Source: Byssochlamys sp. IMV 00236 (lineage: Eukaryota; Ascomycota; Eurotiomycetes; Eurotiales; Thermoascaceae). From it: DNA of 64,000 nt. Positions 45,162 through 56,100 of this stretch are shown here, in pieces (position 1 is the first letter of the stretch; each line of letters opens with the position of its first letter). The translations under genes and the position numbers were made by a program. The DNA lies in contig MSJH02000604.1 in assembly GCA_001931875.2 (NCBI GenBank), positions 1 to 64,000 on the forward strand, in the 5' to 3' direction. The notes below the pieces were generated by a model. The model did no database searches. It saw only the letters and a program-made list of their open reading frames with translations, and was not told where the DNA came from.

Positions 45162-45858
45162 TCAGGGCATGATGAAGGACCGCCAGGCCATTGTGGTCCT
45201 TGAATTTAATGTTGATCCTTTCGTTCCCCCAGTCTCACTCTCCACAAACAATCTGCTCCTGACTGCATAGACCCACAGTTCCAGATTTTACGCCGAAACT
45301 CTGCGAAGTTCGACGTCTTCGTTTGCAAACGCTAGCTCGACCATGATATCTGTCACGTCTGCCTCCTCCGTTACATTGGCTGGGGGGACAATTTGCCCCT
45401 GTCTGTCAATAAACTGATGGGTATACAATTTTGGAGCACCTTTTGTAACGCGCAGGAAAACGTCACTACCCGCCTTGCGGTGCGCTGGTGTATTGGGTTT
45501 CGGAGGTATGAGATTTCCCTTTTGGATAGCTTCATCCCGTCTCTTCCTCCAAGCCTTCATCCAGAAGAAGCTTGATCATATCGAGATCATTGTTCTTAGG
45601 GACGATCAGTGACAACGGTATAGCCCTTATCCATAAGACGATCGGCAGAAGAAAAGGGTTCTCTGTCTGAGGTCCTCCCAACATGACAAGACAGAACTCC
45701 GCAGTTCTCTTCCAAGCTCGAGACGTGAGGATGAATATTATAAAAGGACGAATCAAGACAGAAAATAGTAAAACTGATAAGTCAAAACGGGAATCGATGG
45801 AGTCTTTAATAGAAACGATGGTATCTTGATGGAGAAGATTAAAACGGCACACCGTCAT
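45150..45858 (-). pseudogene. Ankyrin-like relic split by about 330 bp
   Basis: On the minus strand one part reads NNDLDMIKLLLDEGL (45545-45600) and another NERINIKFKDHNGLAVLHHA (about 45170-45235). In the relic at 5590-6058 the matching pieces are adjacent. Here 45231-45557 is inserted between them and encodes an unrelated 90-codon frame (RKAGSDVFLRVTKGAPKLYT). Numerous stops and frame changes show that the gene is dead. Confidence 0.5.
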
Positions 45859-47252
45859 TCAGGTGACTAAGAAAGGTGATTGTCTAACTAGGAAGGAGGA
45901 AGTTTCGCTAAATTCGGGATTCCTTGATGAAAATGATTTAAGTTGGATGGTGTCCATCGTGCAGTAAGGTCCCACGAGAAAGCACAGGCCTATACTAACA
46001 GGAAGAAACAAAAGAACGAAGGAACTAATGATTGTACACCTGGATGACATTGGACATGCTACTATTTGTAAAGAAACTGGGGGGGGTCGAACCCCTGATG
46101 ATGACTTGACTCTGTCAAAGGTCAGGTTTGAAGGTGGTAAGAAGACCAAGTTCTTATCCTCAGTCGGAGGAGTACTTACAGTCACTTACCTAGCTAGTTA
46201 AATTCACCAAGACAACCGAGCAAGTACCTACCTAGGTAGGTACCTACCCCGCTCTAGCACCTTGAGCTACTATACCTCTGAACTGTATCAGAAAGAAAAG
46301 AAGAAAAGAATCTTCCTATAATATGCAGTATTGGAAATAGTAAAATTATTTTATAACTCTTTGGATCCCCTTTAACAGATGAGACAAGATATAAGTACTG
46401 TATAAAAGGCTATTAGAACTGTTAAAGAAAGATATAGTCATCTATAATATTACAGGAGATGTCAAATTTCCCTTTTTTATCCCGCGCGCTTTTATACGGT
46501 TCTATATAGCTATTGACTGATTTGCGCTCACGGAGTATAAATAAGTAGCAATACGTGCTCATTAAGCTTTAAACAATTGTCTATAGTCTTTGGCTGCTGC
46601 CTTAAAGATTTTTTACTATCTAATAGTAATATCATTCCAATCATTGTTGAAAACTAGCTTCTGAGGTAAATTCTAGGAGCTAGATCGTTGCGCTACTAGA
46701 AAAAAAAAAAACATTAAGTTATTAAGTCCACTGACCTAATATTCTAAGATATTTAGGAGAATGGAGCAAACTTAGGCTTTCCGTCAGCAGATTCCCTTGC
46801 CTTGAACCATGGATATATAGCTGATACCTATGCCACAAAGGAGCAGACAATGCCGATTGGGAACAGGATAAGTCGCATCGACGTACCACTCTTAGGAGAA
46901 AAGTTACCATGGCTCCGCTGAAAGATATCTTAACTTGTAGAGGTGACTTGAACCTTGTCGCTCATTGGCTGTGAAATATGGAAGGAAACACCCCTTTTTG
47001 ATGGAAATAACCATTGCTTGTAGGGAATAGTAGGCAAAATCCTCCCATGTTATTTTTTCTATAGTGGGAGGCCGCCGTGGAATCTGCCATCTACTTCGAT
47101 CGAGGGGGTATAAATAACTAGCCAGAATAATAACAAAGCTTTCTCTTTCCATCACATCCAACATTAACTCATCCTGCAACTTCACTTGCACTATCTTACA
47201 CGCTATTACTTATTTGTAACACAAATCTTTGTCTATCAAAAGCATCTTCAAT
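45859..47252. other. AT-rich region with short palindromes
   Basis: No supported gene. It contains the palindromic run CCTACCTAGGTAGGTACCTA at about 46228-46247 and tRNA-like D-arm and T-arm pieces on the minus strand. A 95-codon minus frame at 46904-47191 (with RRPPTIEKITWEDFAYYSLQ) looks protein-like but has no near-cognate ATG or family. Confidence 0.45.
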
Positions 47253-49228
47253 ATGAAGCTGAAATCTGGATTCCGCATGTCTCCTAAGATTGGTTCTTCA
47301 CGACCACTAAAGAAGGAAAAAGAGAAGGAGAAAGATAGTTGCGAGAAGCCTTCTCGGCGACGGTCCCTTACTGAATCTGTCCAAAGCTTGGTCAAACACG
47401 CTTTCAGTCGTCGTGACGATAACGGCTCACGCAAAAGCAATGGGCATAATATAGGAAACAATGGAGGAAAGCGCACCTCATCCGCAAAGACTGCCACTTC
47501 CTCGTCTTCTTGGGTCAAGCTCCCCCCTCCTTCAGACGATATAGTTTCTTCGCCTTCTTCCTCCTCCTCTTATTATTCTTCTGCTTCTCATATCAATCCT
47601 GTTCAAACTCCTCTAAGGGAAGAACAACAAGAAATACATGAAGAGAAGGAAACGTCGCAGCTCTCTCTTCCTGAGGCACCTTCTTCTTCACCGTCGTCTG
47701 ATCCGGTCGCTACGTCGTCACGGTTGCCTAAGATTCGAGGAAAGGCAGGCCAGCAGAAGGAGAAACCCTCGAGAATTCCGACGCCGACGAAGACCTCTTC
47801 AGCAGCTCTTGGTCCCTCCAAGGCAGCTCAGTGTCAGGGTCCAGGCACCATGAACACATCCGCTTCAGAGAAAGTAGATGAGGGTAAGGACCATTGCGTC
47901 GCAGCCACGGTAGTGGATATGGAGAAAGAGGGCCTCTTTAAGCAACCACTGCAGCGGCAGGAGAACCTGAGAGGAGGAATAGATGGAAAGGAGATCAAAG
48001 AAGTGACCTCCAGCCCGCCCAAGAACCAGCAGGCAGCTAGACGGACGAGTCGGCTTCCTAGGTCATCGGGACACAACACTCCCATTGCTTCTCCCGAAAA
48101 GCGAACCACGAACATGAGGATGTCTCTTCCTGCGTCAAAGTCATTGTCTACCGGTTTGTCGTCTGTCCAGGCATCTCGTCGTGGATCCTTGCCGCATACC
48201 AGTTTGCCTAGTAACTCCACTAGGAAGCTGTCAACAACAGCAGTGCCATATGGAAATCGGAAGGAACCTGCAGAGCCGTACCTTGCAGTTACATCCCCTG
48301 GTAGAAATGTTACTGGACGGATTGCTGTACAGACAGACCGAAGACAATCCAACGTTAGAGCGTCCAGTATTGCACAAAGGCAGCTTCTTGGACCTCTGGG
48401 TCCGCCTATGCCACGGAGCCAAACTTTTAATAGCTTTGCTCAACCTCAGAAAGCCAAGCAAATTCCATCAGGAAAAAGGATCATGAGTAAAGTGCCGCGA
48501 ATTTCAGACGTTTCAGACAGGAATGGCCACGACAAACCGCAGAATGGTAACGAACACGCAGAGATCGTCGAAATACTCAAGGCTACGCGCCTTTCCAAAG
48601 GTGAAATTGAAGACGAAGAGCCGAAGAAACCACGGAAATCCGATGTGATAGATGCTACATCTCGAGATTTTGAAGCATATGAGGTTGGATCTAGTATCCT
48701 CGAGGGAGCAAAGCAGGAAATTGAAGACGAGGAGAAGTCAGAGAAGATGGTAAGTAAAGACGCCTTGTCCAATAATCTTAATTTTTCTCCCAGAATATAC
48801 AATTTAACTGTGGAAACCAGGTTTATGAGGCCAAGGAAGAGGAATGGTGGTTAGGTCGCTTCATGACCTTGAGCAGTGGTTTCTACTTCACCGATTCCTT
48901 CGACTCGCCGGACCTGTTAACATGGATAAAGACAGACACCGGAATTTCACGGCCACCTGAATGTTTGGACGAGTATCTGGGTGATATCCGTACCTGTCGT
49001 GTCTTTATTCTTCTTGAGAGAATGTGTGCCACCAAGGAAGCCAGGGAATCGCTGCGACATTTCCGAGACGAATACATATCCAGTTCTGGTGACGAGTGGA
49101 CCGAGTGGCTATCTGATGACTATCGTCGTCGGTGGAGGCTAGATAATGTTGCTCGCTCCAAGGCAAACATTCCGGAAGGAAACGTTCCGAAGAGGGACGT
49201 TCGTCGACCCTCGAGCAAGAGAATCTAG
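47253..49228 (+). CDS. Basic, low-complexity fungal protein of unknown function
   Basis: Exons 47253-48749 and 48794-49228 give 643 residues. The first ~500 residues are disordered: Ser-rich runs (DDIVSSPSSSSSYYSSASH), a Lys/Glu tract (LKKEKEKEKDSCEKPSRRRS) and many SR/SP/TP sites (RRTSRLPRSSGHNTPIASP). Exon 2 holds a compact C-terminal part, YEAKEEEWWLGRFMTLSSGF, then PDLLTWIKTDTGISRPPECL and ERMCATKEARESLRHFRDEY. The WWLGRF.T...GF pattern recurs in uncharacterised mould proteins as I remember them. It may be a phosphorylated scaffold or cytoskeletal regulator, but this is a guess. The TTG-initiated extension upstream was rejected for the ATG at 47253. Confidence 0.82.
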
Positions 49229-49563
49229 GACAGTCGTGGGAATGTGTTAGAGGGAACCAGGAGAACCTTCGTTACAAGGCACTAAGTTTTCCGTTGTAAT
49301 TGTGTATTCTGAGGGACCAGTGACCTTGTTGAGTTTGTGTCAGTTAATCACGATGTATGGGAGCTGGCGGGACTGGCGGAGACCAAATTTTCGTCCGGGT
49401 GAGAACATTTCTGTCGTGATTGATTTTCTATGAGAGTAACCATGCTTTTCAATAATGTACAAGTGTCTTGAGAAATGCAAACCGTTGACGCCATGGAAGT
49501 CGTTCCTGAAACTCCCGTAAGATGCATGACCTTGGAAAATATACACGACTCATGAACGATTCC
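49229..49563. other. Convergent intergenic, no gene seen
   Basis: 3' ends of the basic protein gene and of tfb2. Nothing else recognised. Confidence 0.5.
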
Positions 49564-51126
49564 TTATTTTCTGCTCCTTAAGAAAGCCGCAACTTGTTCG
49601 TGTCTAGTGACGAAGAACATGCGTTTCCTATCGGACTTCCACACCAAAACTCCGATCTCCTCTGCATAACGACATGGAGCCTCGTATTCAATGAGGCTGA
49701 CGAAGTCCTTGAAAAGGAACCCTGGAGTGGCCTTTATACGATCACGCTCCAGCTGCCATAATCGGATTTGATCGACCACAGTAGGTGGCAGCACTGACGG
49801 TGGCAGTCCCGCCGTATTGGAAGTGGATTTGGTGGCATTGTGCTTGCGCATCTGCGGATGTGCATGGGTCGCCAGATACGAGATGATCTGGTCAGCTGTG
49901 ATACCCATCTCCACAGCACGGCGCACCGACTGTCGAGTGATCTTTCCTGTAATGAGGTTGGGAAAGCGGTACTTGAGGGTGGTGAAGAGTGCAATGAGGG
50001 AGATCTGGAGAGGTGACGAGGTATAGGCGTATAGGCGGTAGTTGGTTTCGATGATGATGAAACCAGAGCTGGTTTCGCTGGGAACACCTGGAGATGTGGT
50101 AAGTGCTCCCGAGATGGCATTGTTCAGCGCACTCGAGTCTGAGGTGAGAGTTGTTGCCAGACGGGTCGGATAGAAGCGAGTTGCTTCCGCGATGGGAGAG
50201 TGTTGGTATATGATTCCGAAGTCGGTGAGGTCGGTCAATGTCCGCAGTTGGGTCGATGAGAGGTGCGCTTTCTCATATGACTGGCCCAGTTCGAGACTGC
50301 TGAGAAGAAAGAGGAATGACAGGACCTCCACGGGGTCCATTCCAATGGCTTCTGCGCTCTCGACATACAGAATCAAGATATGCCAGACTTGGGTATTCAC
50401 TTCTTGCAAGACGAAAGCAAATCCATCCTGAGTGATTTCCACTCGACGATCTCGTATTTCGACCAGATGGCCTGCCTGTAGAAGTTGTTTCACTCCTTTG
50501 CTCAGGTTGACGGGTGGTTGTACGCCCACTCCGCTGGTTCCCACCATATATCCAAGGACACCTTCCCACTGTCGCCTTGCGTATTCATCGAGATCGGCCA
50601 CTGAAACGGGGTTTGGATCTGGAGTCGTGGTCGGCACGCCGAAGGACCGGATGCTGTCACCTCCCGTGAGGGCCTGTCGAAGGGATGAGGCGAAAGGGTT
50701 CGTCACCATGTACGCTCTGACATGATCAGATGTGGTCGTATTCGAAAGGATATGTAGTCTTCCTAGAATTGATAACGCATGATCTCGCTCCCTTTCGTTT
50801 ATTAAACCAGTCAACCAATGCTATTCCTATACCGCGGAACATCTGTAATTATCCTCACTTCTTGCTGTCAGGTTTGACCCATAGCTCCAGATCGGCCGCT
50901 GGGAGTGGATCCTTCATGTAAAGCAGTGCCATAACAAAACATTTTGCTGGTGTCTTATTAGTGCAAGCTTCGAAGGAGTAAAGATGCACAACGAGCGCAT
51001 ACCCAGATCAGGCAACATGCGCCTGAAAATCGCAAGTGCCGTAGATGGCTGCTGGTATAACTTGTAAAAGACCGTCCCCGGAAGACTCTCGAGGTAGTCG
51101 AACGAGCGAGAAGATGTCGCCGGCAT
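49564..51126 (-). CDS. tfb2: TFIIH core subunit Tfb2 (p52)
   Basis: Core subunit of TFIIH that anchors and stimulates the XPB-type helicase (Ssl2) in RNA polymerase II initiation and nucleotide excision repair. Exons on the minus strand are 51126-51003, 50946-50859 and 50791-49564; 479 residues, near the usual ~480-510. N-terminus: YLESLPGTVFYKLYQQPSTA and AIFRRMLPDLGAKCFVMALL. The second splice was set so that LELWVKPDSKK continues into ERDHALSILGRLHIL. The middle has VEVLSFLFLLSSLELGQSY and LTDLTDFGIIYQ; the C-terminus has FIIIETNYRLYAYTSSPLQI and the Ssl2-facing end, WKSDRKRMFFVTRHEQV. Starts 256 bp from the divergent thioesterase gene. Confidence 0.93.
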
Positions 51127-51382
51127 TTTTGCAAGTCCGCGGAGGCAACTGTGCCGTCCAGCTACTGTCACCTGGCTCTCATGTCGCGGAGTCGAACACT
51201 CGCAGTTTAAACTATGCCGCTATGTCTTCGATAGTAAGATAAGGCTGGAGCTGGTCCGGACGTCTAGAGTGACCATAGACGCATTCCGTCATCTTGTACC
51301 GTTCCCGAGGTCAACATGACCTACTACTAGTTAACTAGTAATACGTTGATCGCTGGTTGCAACAATCGACTGGGTTGGCAAG
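51127..51382. promoter_or_regulatory. Bidirectional promoter region of tfb2 and the thioesterase gene
   Basis: 256 bp between two divergent ATGs. Contains CTACTAGTTAACTAGTAATA, a near-palindrome at about 51322-51341. Promoter function is inferred from layout. Confidence 0.5.
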
Positions 51383-52755
51383 ATGACTGCATTGAGATTT
51401 GTAAAATCTGTAAGTATTATCGCCGTTACTTGTCATGAAATTGCCGAGAAGATCAGCTGTTAACTCTAGGATGAGGTTTGGGAGTCCTTCCGGGCTACTT
51501 CGGGCCTGGAGCCGAGGTAGGTTAATACTGGGAACGACCTGGGTTCCTGCAATTGATACTGACCACACGGTCACCTTGGTATAGGCTTCTGGATGGTGTA
51601 AGTTCCGAGCCTAATTTCCTCAGTATAATGGGCCAGTTTTGTTATTTTCTGCAAAATGCGCCCATGATTTTATCTAGAATAGTCGCTGACCATGAGTTTA
51701 CTAAATAGCTCCGTGTCACTGCTGCCAGACCCGGCGTTGTGAACTTCGAGCTAGATGTTAAGAAAGAGCATACGGTGAGTCAATTAATTGAAATTTGTTT
51801 CAAGTCTTCACGGCGCACGTTGCCCCAGATAGACCTGATGCTGGCCCCCCTGCCGGCGAAGATTGAATTCAACATTGTCTCCCGGATCTTACAGCTCAAC
51901 TTGTCCCCTTTCATCATATTTTGTCGAAAGCGATAAACTCTTGTGGTGATTTTATACCTAATCAGCTATACAGAATCGTCTCAATATCCTACATGGCGGT
52001 ACAATCGCCAGTATGGGTACGTATCATCAATCTGACTCTGTGGAGCTTTGCTTGTTCATTAACTTGCCGTAGTTGATCTTGGCGGTTCCCTCGCAGTAGC
52101 TTCGAGAGGTCTCTTTGCTACAGGTGTTTCCACTGACCTCAATGGTGTGCATATGACACCCTGAATCAGACCCTCTTTGCATGTACTAATGATCGAATCG
52201 ACAGTTACCTATCTTAGCTCGGGTGGTAAGATAGGCGACAAGGTCCTTGCTGTAAGCTTTTACCACGTTTTACACTTGTTATAATGAAATATAAAGAATA
52301 CCGCTGGCAGCATGACTATTTTACTAACTTGCGTTGCAGGAGGCCAGTTGTGATAAGTGTAAGTTTCCCCTTGTTGCTGCACCCAAAATAACCATCTTCG
52401 GTTTGGATTAAAGCCCTATTCTCCGGTCGAAAGAATGTGACTTCTTCAAAAACTAGAGCTAACAATATTTGTTTTGCATGAATTTCAGTCGGCAAGACCC
52501 TCGCCTTCACGTCGATACAGTTCAGGAACGAGAAGAATGAGCTCTTCGCTAGAGGCAGCCACACAAAGTAGGTCTTCCCTTGTTGAAGTATCTTGACATA
52601 ATTGACTGCCCAGAGATATTCAGCGCTCTGTGCTACGTTACACAAAGCGCAACTCTTGGCTAAATAAAGATTACAAACATAGGTACATCGCCCTGGCTCA
52701 CAAGGACCCGCAGAACATTGTGGAGGAACTCAACCCAAAGAAAGAGTCGAAGTAA
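51383..52755 (+). CDS. Hotdog-fold acyl-CoA thioesterase (ACOT13-like), ten exons
   Basis: Predicted to hydrolyse acyl-CoA thioesters, by family probably in mitochondria or cytosol. Exons: 51383-51409, 51470-51516, 51585-51597 (13 nt), 51709-51774, 51974-52016, 52073-52144, 52205-52251, 52340-52358 (19 nt), 52489-52567 and 52683-52755. The sum is 486 nt, 161 residues. Signature: NRLNILHGGTIASMVDLGGS (the HGG..A...D active-site helix of the 4HBT family), then ATGVSTDLNVTYLSSGGKIG, LAEASCDKFGKTLAFTSIQF and ARGSHTKYIAL. All junctions are GT..AG and keep frame. Because the exons are so short, no exon forms a long reading frame. The divergent neighbour is tfb2; no functional link is evident. Confidence 0.9.
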
Positions 52756-53189
52756 TTTTTTTCTTTCTAAAGACGTTATAAAGCAAGATAGCGCTAGAAC
52801 GATATATAAGTTAGATTCGGTCTGTTCTTCATATCCCCGGCCAAGCTCCTATAGAATTCAGAAAGAAATTGGTATTATGTGTATTGTACGGTTTGAGCAC
52901 ACTATGAACTTCCAGGGAAGGGGATTGTACTGTATGAAGTGCTAGACGGTTTGCTCCAGAACTAACGACGTATGTTGGAAAGCTTCCATACACTCTCCGT
53001 ATCTACTCAATGTAAAGCAACGATGGTCGTTAACACGTGCAATTGTTTTTGCTTGATGCGCATAAACATCGATCACAAACACAAAAGCGTGCTGTGTCCT
53101 CTTGAAAAGAATAAAAAACATAACTATCCTACTCCATCATCTAACAAGTAGATGCCTTAGCTTTTAATGCAGGAAGATGAGTGCCCCAT
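52756..53189. other. Convergent intergenic, no gene seen
   Basis: 3' ends of the thioesterase and Aquarius genes. AT-rich, nothing recognised. Confidence 0.5.
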
Positions 53190-56100
53190 TCAGAGGATTG
53201 AATTCTCATGCAGCGGATCTTCTTCCTCCTCCATTCCCACCATGGTCTCATCCTCGATAGTAGCATCGCCGTCCAACCCAACATCATCAACGACAACACC
53301 TTCCGCACCCATCGCTTTGATCTTGGCTTGCGTCATCTCGAACACATACTGCCCAAGATGCTCGGTGCTTTCCATGGGAGTGCCCTCCACGCTCTCGTCT
53401 AGGGTGCGAGCGGTTGGGTACATCTCCCCGGGGACAAGCATCAGCTTGTCTGGACGTTGGAAAAGGAGATCAAATGCTGGTTTGAGCTCCAAGCAGGACT
53501 CAAAGACCTCCCGCCGCCCAAGGACATACAAACCAAGCCGTGCCCGAGATAGAGCAACGGTGAGACGACGGACATCACGGAGATAGCCGACTGTCTTGGT
53601 TCTTGTGAGGGAGAGAATAACATCTAGGTCAGGTTAGTTGTGAGGCATCGAAGTAAATACAAACATCACTTACAGTCATTCTGCTCGCCCTGATATTTGT
53701 CCACAGTCGTAACTATCTTGGGCATACCGATCAAGGAGTTCTTGGCGCAACGGTGATTCAGGACATCCATTATCAACGCCCTCTGGCCGGCATAGGTGGT
53801 GAGGATTGAGATCTTGGATGCCGGATATCCTAGGAGACGCATGTACTGGTAAATCGCCACGGCGTACTCTGCTTCACCTAAGTTCTGTATGAAATGAGGA
53901 GAAGGCTCTCTCTCACCAACGCCCTGGTAGTCAGGGACATTGATGAACTGATAATCAAACTGAAAGCCAGCATTGGCCAATTTGAATTCCTGCGCGGTTT
54001 CAACAACTGGCAGATTTCCAAGTTTCTTATACCGCCACTTGAATAGTTCTGCGATACTGGGTCTCGCTCTTCCTTGCTGGTCGAGAGTGACGACAGGCAC
54101 GCCAAGTCTCACCAGTCTTAAGAAGAGACTTTGTTCAAAATTGGCATACTGACGGAATGCCATGTTCTGAACAATAGGCGAATTTTGGTAATGGTCACCG
54201 CAAAGTACAACTCGCTTTAGAGGAAGCTCTCCGTTCCTCATGTTTTGAAGAGCACAGGGAATGAAACTTTCGATTTCCGTTATCTGTGCTGCCTCCTCCA
54301 TCACGACGTTATCATAACGGAACCCAAGGTCAGCGATTTCTTGCCGCCGCATCGCAGCATGCGTTGAAGTCATGGCGATTATCCTCGCTTCTTTGAGTAA
54401 CAAGTAGTTTGCCTTGTCTCGAGGTTGTCTCAAAATCTCAAAAGGACGGATGTCCTCCAGCTCAGAGAATATCTTATCAATATGTCTTTGGCAACCCGCC
54501 GCGACGTCCAGAATGACTTCTTTGGGAGCTGTCGGATCAAAAACAGGATGCGGAGCGTTCGAAAAATAGGAATGGAAAGGGAATGCTTGTATTATATCGT
54601 CAACAGAAGCGTCATCTGAGTGTGCTTCGTCCCAGAACTTAGCCCAGGCAGGCTGTATATAGACCGTATTAAAGTATCCGGCGGTCTCGCAAGTGCTTCC
54701 ATGTGCACCCTGGGCGCCAATAGATGCTGCAAGACGGTCCACTTCTGCAAGATACTGCACACGGTTCTCCAGAAACGACTCTACTCTTCCAAACTTGCTG
54801 TAATTTGACTCCGTCTCCAACTCTTCTTCACCATGACCAAGTCGCAGAAGATGACGCTCATCTATGTCAAGAGCGACAATCTTCTGGAACAATTGATTGA
54901 GTGCCTGGTTGCTATGCGCGATGAGTAATGTACGTTCCTGAGGGAAGTTGTGGTAGATATTATTGATTATTTGTGTCGTGACATCCGTTTTACCAGTTCC
55001 AGGAGGACCGACAATCACAGAGAGACCAGGCTGGGTACCGGAAGCGATAGCTTCTACTTGAGCTGGCGTAAAGCGGATTGTGTTCAGTTTTGGAGCGTCG
55101 ACAGGGTATGGACCAGGGTTTGGTGGTTTATAGGTTGACACGTGAACTGATGGGGGCGCTGCTTGAACTTCCTGGACATGACCTCTTCGTCTCTTCTTGG
55201 AGGGCTTTGTTTGAGGCTGCTCGCTGACGCTCTCCAGCACGTAAGGTGGACCGAAGCTGGACGTCTCGTTACCCGAAGGCTCGATAGTCATTCCGGGGAA
55301 ACTCTCCACCAAATGTTGCCAGTCCAAAAATGTATCGCGGAAATCGACCGATTTGGCTCTGTTAGGCAATTGTGTATATTGTGCCCCAGCTGGATCTCCA
55401 TATCCAAGGAAGATCTCCTGGATCCAGGATGGGAGCGCTATATCAGAGACGGCGAGCTGCTGCATGGTTTGTAGAATAGGTCTGAAGTTGTTCTCTCTTC
55501 CTCTCCTACGGGCGATGACATTGATCAGAGGATATATATCCTGCTTTCCCTTGGCTTGTGCGTCAGTGTCCCTCTTAAAAGCTTCCGCATCCAGGTTGAC
55601 AAGGAGTCTCCTAAGACGGGGCCTGTAAGTGTGTCCATTCGTATTGCCCTGTTGAGGTTCACGCAGCGGGCGACCATTCTCATCGAGAACTTGAACAATC
55701 TCAGCTGTACGGAGGTACATAAGGCGGGGGCCTTCTGCCGCACTTCTGTCTCGTGCACCGCCTAGTGCCAGAGTCCGTGGGTGTCCCGTTTGTATAGCGA
55801 GCAAGAAGACAGTATCATCGGGACGAAGAGACTCCCATTCCTTTCTGATATTGTCCCCGAGGCGGCCCACTTCGATAGCTATTTCAGCCCTGACAAAGGC
55901 AGGCCTCGTAGACCCGACTTTGGGGGGTGCCACCTCAATTATCGCGGGCTTGGAGATAGGAATCGCCATTCGAGAAAAGCCACCAAATGAGACGTTGCCA
56001 CTTTCTCTGTCCATTCGCGGCTGGAGACGTTTCACTATAGCTTCCATATCCTTGCGAATCTCGAAGAAAGCTTCGGACCTATAGAGGAGAAATGAGCGCC

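Noticed and set aside
46078..46285. D-arm-like TAGCTCAAGGTGCTAGAGC and T-arm-like GGGGTTCGACCCC on the minus strand
   Set aside because: The two pieces are separated by about 120 bp without an anticodon arm and the ends cannot pair; not a functional tRNA.
46904..47191. 95-codon minus-strand frame with TIEKITWEDFAYYSLQ
   Set aside because: Looks protein-like, but it begins at GTG with stops just upstream, has no family match I know, and lies in the promoter of the gene at 47253.
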